A stretch of DNA of 64,000 nucleotides from Dyadobacter frigoris (GTDB lineage: Bacteria > Bacteroidota > Bacteroidia > Cytophagales > Spirosomataceae). Below, piece after piece: positions 17,191 through 23,793 of the stretch. The stretch lies in assembly GCF_005280585.1 (NCBI RefSeq), contig NZ_SZVO01000002.1, positions 124,001-188,000 of the forward strand, written 5' to 3'. The position numbers were made by a program, and so were the translations under genes. The notes beneath the pieces were generated by a model, which was not told where the DNA came from, searched no databases, and worked only from the letters and a program-made list of their open reading frames with translations. How positions within the stretch are numbered: position 1 is the stretch's first letter; every line of letters begins with the position of its first letter.

Positions 17191-17745
17191 CTAAAAAATT
17201 TCAAAAATAAAATAGGCACCAACAAAAACTGTATTGTATAAGAAATGTAACAGGACTCCGTACCAAAAACCGTAAATAATCCTTATATGGCCTAATATTA
17301 GTCCCAATACTGTTTGAGGCAATGTTATGATAGGAATAAATGCATAATGAGAGGAAGTAAATTCGAAATTAAAGATATGCATCCAACCAAAGAGCAAAGC
17401 AGAAATATAAAACAGTAATTTAAAATAGGGCTTATTTCTTAAATTGCCTAATTGCAGCCGAAAAATTCCTTCTTCTACAAGAGGTGCTATTATCATGGCA
17501 CCAAATATCAGATATAAAACCACATCTTTTCTTTCAATTAGTTTAAGTGTATGAAGAAAGCTGAATTCCTTTAGAAATTCGACCATCGAGCCAATTAATA
17601 CACAAAGCAAAATCGAAAAAACCAAATAATACAACCCAACGTCAGTCAATTTTTGGCGAAAAGACAAAGTTTTGTAATCAGGATGATTAGGATTTTTTAT
17701 AAATTGGATAAAATGCCCAACTAAATACTTAAAATGAATGATCAT
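17191..17745 (-). CDS. CPBP-family intramembrane metalloprotease (small type, copy 1)
   Basis: This 184-residue membrane protein has the CPBP signature E91-E92-GIF-R96, H123 in FGWMH, and H167/N171 in the last helix (YGVLLHFLYN). Every metal-site residue is present, so it should be an active intramembrane protease. It starts 6 bases after the stop of the HTH-GG gene, so translation is probably coupled. The paralogue at 20055-20609 has the same length and about half the residues identical by eye. Likely roles are self-immunity or peptide processing; the choice cannot be made from sequence. Confidence 0.85.
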   Translation of the reverse strand: MIIHFKYLVGHFIQFIKNPNHPDYKTLSFRQKLTDVGLYYLVFSILLCVLIGSMVEFLKEFSFLHTLKLIERKDVVLYLIFGAMIIAPLVEEGIFRLQLGNLRNKPYFKLLFYISALLFGWMHIFNFEFTSSHYAFIPIITLPQTVLGLILGHIRIIYGFWYGVLLHFLYNTVFVGAYFIFEIF

Positions 17746-17751
17746 TGCCGG

Positions 17752-18066
17752 CTAATTTAATTTAACTCCGCTGTATTTAAGGAATTCGCCTCTATCATTT
17801 GTACCTCCTTCAATTTCTTTTATCTCATCTCTACTTAACTCTTTAAATCCGATACTAAACTGAACTTCTCTCTCATAGCAATAAGTACGGCGGATTGGGC
17901 AAAAAACAATAGGCGCACCCATTTCACGCATAGCACGTATATACTCAAAAACTGCTCTTTCTGATAAATCTAATTTTGCGGCCAGTTCAGCAGGTGACCC
18001 GGTTGCTTTTCTACGGATCATGCCGTGAAGGCGTTCAAATCTTTCAAAGTATTTTGTCAGGTTCAT
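17752..18066 (-). CDS. HTH DNA-binding protein with a C-terminal double-glycine leader and 16-residue tail
   Basis: The 104-residue protein has an N-terminal winged-helix/HTH_11-like part (residues 1-70: KATGSPAELAAKLDLSERAV is the helix-turn-helix). Then comes FKELSRDEIKEIEGG (74-88), a textbook double-glycine leader, and a short polar tail TNDRGEFLKYSGVKLN (89-104). Such leaders normally stand at the N-terminus of exported peptides; here one is attached behind a DNA-binding domain. The gene leads the operon that includes two precursor peptides and the C39 exporter. The codons for G87-G88 (GGAGGT) also look like a Shine-Dalgarno site, but the reading frame it would serve has only 13 codons. 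ATG at 18066. Confidence 0.75.
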   Translation of the reverse strand: MNLTKYFERFERLHGMIRRKATGSPAELAAKLDLSERAVFEYIRAMREMGAPIVFCPIRRTYCYEREVQFSIGFKELSRDEIKEIEGGTNDRGEFLKYSGVKLN

Positions 18067-18382
18067 AATTTATCAGGTAGATGTAGTTGACGATAAAAGC
18101 CCTTTCTTTAAACTTTAATATTTATTTTCGGCTTACCTTAATCGCGTGATTACCCAAACTATCACACATTGATATAAGCAATTATTTACACCGAATCCGC
18201 CACCATGTGACAGAAAATATTGAAATGTTTCATATGAGAATGGCTTTAATAAGTGACCAACAGAAATAATTACGTATTCAAAGTAAGCCCGTTGAAATTT
18301 TATAAAAAAATAACTTCGACCGATTAAATTCTATTTTCGATAAAACATGGGTGAAGTGTAGCTCAACCGATCAAATTAGGTC
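18067..18382. promoter_or_regulatory. Divergent control region between HTH-GG operon and LytTR gene
   Basis: This 316-base AT-rich region separates the minus-strand peptide operon from the plus-strand LytTR regulator and must hold both promoters. On the plus side TATTTTCG (18332-18339) differs by one base from the TAnnTTTG box. On the minus side no exact box was found. Direct repeats near the LytTR gene are listed separately. No small GG-leader gene was found in it. Confidence 0.5.
18317..18377 (+). promoter_or_regulatory. Direct repeats flanking the LytTR promoter and start
   Basis: CGACCGATTAAATT (18317-18330) and CAACCGATCAAATT (18364-18377) agree at 12 of 14 positions and lie 47 bases apart. 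The first abuts the candidate -7 box and the second covers the bases just before the LytTR ATG. Paired direct repeats are how LytTR-type regulators usually bind, so autoregulation is a reasonable guess. Confidence 0.4.
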
Positions 18383-19165
18383 ATGAATAAAAACATACAG
18401 TGCTTCATTATTGATGATGAGCCTCACGCCCGTGATGTCATCAAAAAATTTGTTTCACGCGTACCATTTCTTGAAATAACAGGTGAGTTTGACAATGCTT
18501 TGGAGGCTCTTTTTCAGATTCATGACAAAAAGCCTGACCTGGTATTTCTTGATGTTGAAATGCCGGAAATGAACGGCTTCGAATTTATCCGCACCCTACA
18601 AGGGCATCGACCTCAAATTATTATGGTAACTGCTTATCAGCGGTACGCCCTGGATGGTTTTGACCATCAGGTAGCCGATTATCTGCTTAAACCTATTGCT
18701 TTTGAGCGCTTCATTCGTGCTGTCTACAAAGTAACCGAACTACTGCCAGGACTGGAACCGGCGTCCCAAACTTATCCATCTAACTATTTAATTCCTGAAA
18801 AGCCCGTTAAAATCCTTTATCAACCAATAAAAAAACAAAACAATAATGATGACTTTCTTTTAATTAAAGAGGATAAGAAATTGATAAGACTTGTGATTGA
18901 CGAAATTGTTTTGATAGAGGCAATGAAGGATTACGTTAAAATACACCTTCCTTCAAGGACTATCATTACACATGTCACCATGAGTAAAATTCAAGAAATA
19001 CTTCCAGCAGATCGCTTTTTACGAGTAAGTCGTTCTTCTATTTTACGTAAAAACGTTATTGGTGAAATCGAAGGAAACCAAATCATCACAACTGACGGAA
19101 AAAAAGTACATATTGGAATCACTTATCGAGAAATCGTAATGAAAATTTTAAAAAATAAAGTATGA
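18383..19165 (+). CDS. LytTR-family response regulator
   Basis: This 260-residue protein has a receiver domain (about 5-118) with the acidic pair D11-D12, the phosphorylation site D57 (VFLDVEMPEMNG) and the conserved Lys of YLLKPI, then a LytTR DNA-binding domain (about 150-257, with LRVSRSSILRKN). LytTR regulators control bacteriocin and competence operons in many bacteria. No histidine kinase is next to it, so its phosphate donor is unknown. It is the only plus-strand gene inside the 12-21 kb locus and is transcribed away from the HTH-GG operon. An orphan kinase elsewhere or acetyl phosphate could supply the signal. Confidence 0.88.
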   Translation: MNKNIQCFIIDDEPHARDVIKKFVSRVPFLEITGEFDNALEALFQIHDKKPDLVFLDVEMPEMNGFEFIRTLQGHRPQIIMVTAYQRYALDGFDHQVADYLLKPIAFERFIRAVYKVTELLPGLEPASQTYPSNYLIPEKPVKILYQPIKKQNNNDDFLLIKEDKKLIRLVIDEIVLIEAMKDYVKIHLPSRTIITHVTMSKIQEILPADRFLRVSRSSILRKNVIGEIEGNQIITTDGKKVHIGITYREIVMKILKNKV

Positions 19166-19169
19166 AAAT

Positions 19170-19403
19170 TTACGTTCCTAGAAACCCCATATTAAACCGG
19201 ACTTCCCTTTCATTATAATAAGTTCTTCGATGAGGACAAAAAGAAATAGGTGCACCCATTTCCCGCATGGCACGTATGTACTCAAACACAGCTCTTTCAG
19301 ATAAATCTAATTTTACAGCCAAGTCAGCAGGAGATCCGGTTGCTTTTCTACCGATCATGCTGTGCAGGCGATCAAAGCGCTAAAAGTATTTTGTCAGGTT
19401 CAT
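19170..19403 (-). pseudogene. Decayed copy of the HTH protein, without the GG tail
   Basis: The minus-strand sequence from an ATG at 19403 matches the HTH-GG gene nearly base for base (MNLTKYF, then RF.RLH.MI.RKATGSPA). Codon 8 is TAG (19380-19382) where the intact copy has GAA. The frame continues through the HTH to REVRFNMGF and then stops (LGT), so the whole GG leader and tail are missing. An internal ATG at 19358 leaves a 62-residue reading that lacks the first helix. I read it as a duplicated and decaying copy, although the shortened form could still be made. Confidence 0.75.
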
Positions 19404-19600
19404 AATTTGTATAGTGATGTATAGATTATAATTGGAAAAAACTTGATAATTCCTTCTTTAAACCCATCAATACAAGATGGAAACAATAAAACCCTTGACA
19501 ACAACATAAGACTACTCACCACCGGGCCAATTATCAATCCGACTAAGAAAGTAGTTAGATTATAAAAAATCTTCTTCTGTTTTGGATTTACCCAAGTCAT
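19400..19600 (-). CDS. Small membrane protein, possible immunity protein
   Basis: The 66-residue product has two hydrophobic segments (about 13-38 and 48-64) and a basic N-terminus. It resembles nothing I know. It lies between the decayed HTH copy and a second membrane protein in the duplicated half of the peptide locus, and its stop overlaps the HTH copy's start by four bases. Small two-helix proteins in such places are often immunity proteins, but this is only context. Confidence 0.45.
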   Translation of the reverse strand: MTWVNPKQKKIFYNLTTFLVGLIIGPVVSSLMLLSRVLLFPSCIDGFKEGIIKFFPIIIYTSLYKL

Positions 19601-19634
19601 ATTGATGCAGGATATAAGGATTAATCAATAAAAA

Positions 19635-20042
19635 TCAGCGTTTTTTTAATTCCTTCCGGAAAAAGATCAAATGCAAAATCAGGGTAAGCACGCATAATTT
19701 CAATATGCTATTATCTTCCAGATACCCAATAGCTCTTTCCACAGTAACAGCTTTTCCGGGGATGAGTAAGTTCGCTAAGGAACCCGCTACAATACCGGCA
19801 AGGGCTGCGAAGAATCCTTTGAAAAAGCATTTTAATCGCAGCGTTTCAATTTCATTCGTTTCATATTTCTCTTTCGAAAAAGTAACGACGATAAGCCCTC
19901 CCACCAAAAAACATCCAAATACACTTGAAGATTTTACATCCATTTTAAAATGGGAAAAGGCCGGAATGAGTGTTGACAACAAAGCTATAACGGCGATAAC
20001 GATTAATAAATAGCCGATTTTTTTATAGGAAAAAGATAGCAT
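19635..20042 (-). CDS. Hypothetical membrane protein of the peptide locus
   Basis: This 135-residue protein has about four hydrophobic segments (9-30, 40-56, 71-95 and 111-128) with a charged middle (SKEKYETNEIETLRLK). No family is recognised. Its gene starts 12 bases after the upstream CPBP stop and is 34 bases before the small membrane gene, so it belongs to the same transcript. A role in immunity or as a partner of the CPBP proteins is possible but not shown. Confidence 0.6.
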   Translation of the reverse strand: MLSFSYKKIGYLLIVIAVIALLSTLIPAFSHFKMDVKSSSVFGCFLVGGLIVVTFSKEKYETNEIETLRLKCFFKGFFAALAGIVAGSLANLLIPGKAVTVERAIGYLEDNSILKLCVLTLILHLIFFRKELKKR

Positions 20043-20054
20043 ACTGTATGTGTG

Positions 20055-20609
20055 TTAAAAGTCAAAACCAACATTGTAGATCCAAAGTAAAGCAAGGGCG
20101 TTGTAAACGGCGTGTAACAATACGCCATACCAGAATCCGTAGATCATTCGGACATAACCCAGCAAAAAGCCCATCAAAGTTTGAGGCAGCGTGATTAGTG
20201 GAACAAACAAATAATGACTGCTATCAAAGGCATACGTGATAATATGAATCCAGCCAAAAAGAACCGCCGATAAATAATAAACCCATTTGAAATAGGACTT
20301 GACCCTCACATAACCCAACGGAAACCGGAACATGGCTTCTTCTACAAACGGCGCAATAGCAACGGCTGAGACAACAGTAATCAAAATCCGTTGGCCATTA
20401 TCAAGTTCTATAAGTGGATTATACCATTCCAGTTTCTCTGCAAGCTTCACGGGATACCATAGTAATTCCCCTGCTATAAAAGCGAGAATAGATATATAAA
20501 TTCCAACATCGATCAGCTTTTTATTGTCAGTCATAGTGGGGTAATCCGGGTTATTGGGATTTCTCACAAAGGCGACAAAATGTAAAAAAAGTACGTAAGC
20601 ATGAGCCAT
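20055..20609 (-). CDS. CPBP-family intramembrane metalloprotease (small type, copy 2)
   Basis: This 184-residue membrane protein is the paralogue of 17191-17745. It keeps E90-E91-AMF-R95, H122 (FGWIH) and H166/N170 (YGVLLHAVYN). Shared features outside the active site include the N-terminal NPNNPDYPT segment and LPQTLMGFLLGYVR, which point to a recent duplication. It is preceded by the large-type CPBP gene with a single base between them. All catalytic residues are kept, so both copies seem under selection. Confidence 0.85.
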   Translation of the reverse strand: MAHAYVLFLHFVAFVRNPNNPDYPTMTDNKKLIDVGIYISILAFIAGELLWYPVKLAEKLEWYNPLIELDNGQRILITVVSAVAIAPFVEEAMFRFPLGYVRVKSYFKWVYYLSAVLFGWIHIITYAFDSSHYLFVPLITLPQTLMGFLLGYVRMIYGFWYGVLLHAVYNALALLWIYNVGFDF

Positions 20610-20610
20610 A

Positions 20611-21348
20611 TCAATTACTGGTCAGTACGCGCATCACTTCCGCTGAGGAATTTATGCCGGCGTGAATGAGAAAGGGCCAAACGATTGACTTGTATTTTAG
20701 CGCTGTGTAACTCAGGACAACACCGTAAACAAGCTGAGGTAAGACATAAAACGGATAAAGAAAGAGGATAGATCCGTCAATGGGCGCAAAATTTCTGATA
20801 TGAACCAGGCCAAAAGTGATGATCGAAAACCAGCATGCATAATTGTAAAACTCCTTTGGTAACACGGGCGTCTCTGACCGGATTGAAATATGATTATAAA
20901 AAAACAGCATAACCAAAATTGATACGACAATAACCTCATATTGAAAAGAAGAGAAGTAAAACCGATGGAATTTCGTGATTGTGTCAATCAGCAAAAAAAC
21001 TGAGATTAGTTGTAAATAACGCGATTCCAGCAAGAGCATAAGCCGAAAAACACCTTCCTCGATAAAAGGCCCGACCAGGCAAATATCTAAAACTGCGCGC
21101 ACAGGAGTCGTAGATTCACGAAATGCTTGCCTGTTGTGTGCCAGGTTTTCCAAAACGGAGATGTTAAGTAAAAGTTTAAGCGGCATTTCGATCAAAAATA
21201 TGACTCCTATTAAAACTACAAATGAAGAACCGATACAGAAAAATACTGCCCTCTTCACGAAGTCAAGTTTTCCTGGCACTGTTTCGCCTTGACCTTTGCC
21301 AAAAGATGAATAAGGATTTCGGGAAAATTCGAATAAAATTTTTATCAT
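20611..21348 (-). CDS. CPBP-family intramembrane metalloprotease (large type, copy 2)
   Basis: This 245-residue protein is the paralogue of 15826-16572. EE and R of the first motif fall at the same residue numbers (E97-E98-GVF-R102). FGLVHIRNFAP and LIHAGINSSAE follow. It starts with MIKILFEFSRNPYSS and is the first gene of the duplicated half of the locus. A large and a small CPBP gene in tandem, seen here, suggests the two may work as a pair. Confidence 0.85.
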   Translation of the reverse strand: MIKILFEFSRNPYSSFGKGQGETVPGKLDFVKRAVFFCIGSSFVVLIGVIFLIEMPLKLLLNISVLENLAHNRQAFRESTTPVRAVLDICLVGPFIEEGVFRLMLLLESRYLQLISVFLLIDTITKFHRFYFSSFQYEVIVVSILVMLFFYNHISIRSETPVLPKEFYNYACWFSIITFGLVHIRNFAPIDGSILFLYPFYVLPQLVYGVVLSYTALKYKSIVWPFLIHAGINSSAEVMRVLTSN

Positions 21349-21438
21349 GTGTATAGTGACCCTAACGGACCGTACCTAAAAAATTCGCACCGCAATGTAA
21401 AAACTCTCCCCGAAATCTTATTACCCTGTTCTACACTA

Positions 21439-21461
21439 TTTTAATCAAAGATTGATTAAAA
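21439..21461. promoter_or_regulatory. Perfect AT-rich palindrome upstream of the CPBP operon
   Basis: TTTTAATCAA (21439-21448) and TTGATTAAAA (21452-21461) form a perfect 10-base inverted repeat with a three-base spacer, 91 bases upstream of the CPBP start. It lies between that operon and the end of the GH25 gene. It could be an operator or a weak terminator of the GH25 transcript, which runs in the same direction. Confidence 0.4.
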
Positions 21462-21629
21462 TATTCCTATATCGATTATACTGAAATTCCGCTGGCAGAA
21501 AAGCCAGAAATTGAGAAGAAGATAAGAAAACCACCGTAATATCGCCGCTAAAATTCGACGATATTAATCTACAAGAAAGGGAGCAAAATTTTAAAACCGA
21601 AGAAAATTGAAAAGCAGAAAAGCAGAAAA

Positions 21630-22433
21630 CTACTCCCCTAACCCGGCCCAATCCTCCGGCTCATGCAGAAAAACATTATAATCCACAAAACCACGAATCC
21701 CGTCCGCCCAGCCTTTTTCGCTATGCTGCCAGAAAAGAACGTGTGCATCGGAAGCAGGGTCGTCAATGTGATTTCTTGAATAACCGGCCAGCCAGAGCGG
21801 ATAATCATCGAAGTTTCCGGCAATGTATTTTTTGTAAAAATGTTCGTTCACATAAATAATCGGTCGCACACCATAGTGTTTTTCAATCAGCACGAGCCAG
21901 TTACGGACGCCTTTGACGATGATATCGTTTGGCTTTCTGGCGTCTGTTTCAAGGTCAAGCACAGGCGGGAGGTCCCCGGGAAGCAATTGCACCTGCCCGA
22001 TAAAATTGTCCACCTGCCTGTCGGACATTACGCGTGGATTGTAAAAATGGTAAGCGCCCCGTTTCATACCTACACGCTTTGCTTCCTTCCAGTTACGCTG
22101 AAATTCCCGGTCCAGGTGCGTGGCTCCTTCGGTGGCTTTTATATACACAAAGTCTATCCCGACCTCGTCCGTCCGCGAATTTTTTAATTTATCCCAGTTG
22201 ATACGCGCATTATGATGCGAAACATCAATACCATGTACCGCATATTTTAGCGGAAGTTTGATCCCGAATTTTGCAATATAAGTCCAGCGATTTTCGTCCT
22301 TGCTATCATTCCACCACACCAAACCACCAATCAGCAAAACAATTCCTGCTATGATCGCCCAGCCTTTCAGAGGCAATGGTTTCAGATAGTCGGGCTTACC
22401 CACTGTGATACTTCGCACTTTCTTTTTTGTCAT
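21630..22433 (-). CDS. Glycoside hydrolase family 25 muramidase, membrane-anchored
   Basis: This 267-residue protein has one membrane helix (about 24-41) and then a GH25 lysozyme domain that cleaves the beta-1,4 bond between MurNAc and GlcNAc in peptidoglycan. The catalytic acids are D70 (HGIDVSHHN), D160 and E162 (VLDLETD). Family features RGAYHFYNPR and WLAGYSRN are present. It should act in the periplasm for wall turnover. It sits upstream of the peptide locus in the same orientation, but a gap of 281 bases makes cotranscription doubtful. Confidence 0.9.
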   Translation of the reverse strand: MTKKKVRSITVGKPDYLKPLPLKGWAIIAGIVLLIGGLVWWNDSKDENRWTYIAKFGIKLPLKYAVHGIDVSHHNARINWDKLKNSRTDEVGIDFVYIKATEGATHLDREFQRNWKEAKRVGMKRGAYHFYNPRVMSDRQVDNFIGQVQLLPGDLPPVLDLETDARKPNDIIVKGVRNWLVLIEKHYGVRPIIYVNEHFYKKYIAGNFDDYPLWLAGYSRNHIDDPASDAHVLFWQHSEKGWADGIRGFVDYNVFLHEPEDWAGLGE

Positions 22434-22692
22434 ACGCCGGTAAAAGTACGAAAAGATAGGAATGATTTTCTGTCTTGCAGTCGTTGAAAAAGTATAACAC
22501 CTCCTGGGTTACGTCAAAACATGGTAGAAGGTCACCTACTTTTTAGATGTTTTTCAATCAAATATTGAATATTCTAATCATATTCCGGTTACCAGAGCAA
22601 AACAAGCTAAAATAACATCGTTTTCTGATTTTTAAGAGTGACCCATTAAAATCCGGTTAGTCTAATCAAATGTAGCATATATAATTCTGGGT

Positions 22693-22947
22693 ATGGATAA
22701 TACAAATAAGACGGACATGAAAGAAGAAAATCTTGAAACCATCGGAAGGAGAATTAGAAAACTTCGCCATTTACGCGGTTACAAACAGGAAATCATTGCC
22801 CGTGAAATCGGTCTTAGTCAGACGGCATACAGCAAAATAGAAACCGGAGATACAAACCTGACCATCGGAAGAGCATCAGAGATTGCAAAATTTTTCGGCA
22901 TGTCACTTACAGAATTATTGTCGTGGGAAGAAAACGTCTTAAAATAA
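22693..22947 (+). CDS. XRE-family HTH regulator
   Basis: This 84-residue protein is essentially one Cro/C1-type helix-turn-helix domain (about 17-72: IGRRIRKLRHLRGYKQ, then LSQTAYSKIETGDTN). No effector domain is attached. The ATG at 22693 is used; a second Met at residue 9 is also possible. Neighbours give no clear target. Confidence 0.85.
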   Translation: MDNTNKTDMKEENLETIGRRIRKLRHLRGYKQEIIAREIGLSQTAYSKIETGDTNLTIGRASEIAKFFGMSLTELLSWEENVLK

Positions 22948-23326
22948 ATTCTATTTCTTGTGTGACGCTTTTATTAAAGTAACGTCTACATAAGGAATTT
23001 AAGGAAACTGTTTTAAAAACACATTATACACACCATTAATTAAAGCATACCTTTTACACACACTTTTTAAACACTTCATCAACAAACTTTATTAACACTA
23101 CTTTACCATTTTACACACACTTAAATCCGGTTTTAGAAACAATTATTGTTTTTATAACCGGATTTTTGAATTATTTCCACTTCTAATATTAAGATCCTGC
23201 AATTTCGCCATTCATCGAAATATCAGGCCGCTTATGTACTTTGCATTGCATAGTACCTAGCATAACACTTACCTTTATCATGTTCTTTAAGAACAACACA
23301 TCATAAACCTTTAAATACTATTAGCC
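22948..23326 (+). promoter_or_regulatory. Intergenic region with C/A-rich repeats and a terminator
   Basis: The 379 bases between the XRE gene and the next gene hold no gene. TTTTACACACACTT occurs twice (23052-23065 and 23109-23122), 57 bases apart, in a stretch full of ACAC and TTTAAACAC motifs. A strong hairpin follows (listed separately). The last 150 bases should carry the promoter of the gene at 23327. Confidence 0.5.
23123..23165 (+). terminator. Terminator upstream of the small secreted protein gene
   Basis: AAATCCGGTT (23123-23132) pairs perfectly with AACCGGATTT (23156-23165), followed by TT. An inner hairpin AAACAA-TTA-TTGTTT (23137-23151) extends it. It would end transcripts coming from the XRE gene. 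Confidence 0.75.
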
Positions 23327-23707
23327 ATGAAAACTTCATTCAATTCCGCAATTATCACAATTTTACTAGCCATAACTACAATTTTCTCTGCAAACGCAGA
23401 AGACAAAGAGGTAAAAAAAGTAACAGGATTCGATTCCGGTATTTATGCTTCCAAAGATGGAAAAATTAAAATCAACATTGACAAATACAACAATGCCAGC
23501 ACAGCGATCCTTCTTCAGGATTCAAAAGGCAAAATTATTTACAGCGAAACTGCCGGTAGAAATGCCAAAAAGCTAAGACGTGAAATTGATGTAAATGAAT
23601 TAAAAAGTGGGGACTATATCCTTGAAATTTCGAGCAAAGGAGAAAAACAAACCAAAGTTTTACAATTAACCGAAAAAACTACGGAACGTGCTGTTACTGT
23701 TAACTAG
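23327..23707 (+). CDS. Small secreted beta-sandwich protein
   Basis: The 126-residue product has a signal peptide ending near residue 24 (FSANAEDKE). The mature part has a short beta-sandwich like those at the C-termini of type IX secretion substrates (IYSETAGRNAKKL...VNELKSGDYILEISSKGEKQTKVLQL). Unlike real T9SS substrates it has no cargo domain, so it may be a free-standing periplasmic protein of the DUF3244 type. The function is unknown. Confidence 0.7.
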   Translation: MKTSFNSAIITILLAITTIFSANAEDKEVKKVTGFDSGIYASKDGKIKINIDKYNNASTAILLQDSKGKIIYSETAGRNAKKLRREIDVNELKSGDYILEISSKGEKQTKVLQLTEKTTERAVTVN

Positions 23708-23724
23708 AATTTGGAATGAAAAAT

Positions 23725-23768
23725 GAAAGCAGGAATTAAATGACACGGTGGCCATAATTCCTGCTTTC
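23725..23768. terminator. Bidirectional terminator between convergent genes
   Basis: GAAAGCAGGAATTA (23725-23738) pairs perfectly with TAATTCCTGCTTTC (23755-23768), 14 pairs. It lies between the secreted-protein gene and leuS, which converge. Confidence 0.85.
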
Positions 23769-23793
23769 TTATTTTCACGTCGTTACTCTTTTC

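Noticed and set aside
17752-17805. A separate mini-gene started by the GGAGGT site inside the HTH-GG tail
   Set aside because: It would give only 13 codons and ends before the CPBP start; the GGAGGT is explained by the two glycine codons.
19170-19358. The 62-codon frame as an intact gene
   Set aside because: It lacks the first helix present in the paralogue, and an ATG with matching upstream sequence exists at 19403 but is cut by a TAG.
22948-23122. CRISPR-like or tandem repeat array in the ACAC-rich region
   Set aside because: Only one 14-base motif recurs twice, without regular spacing or spacers.
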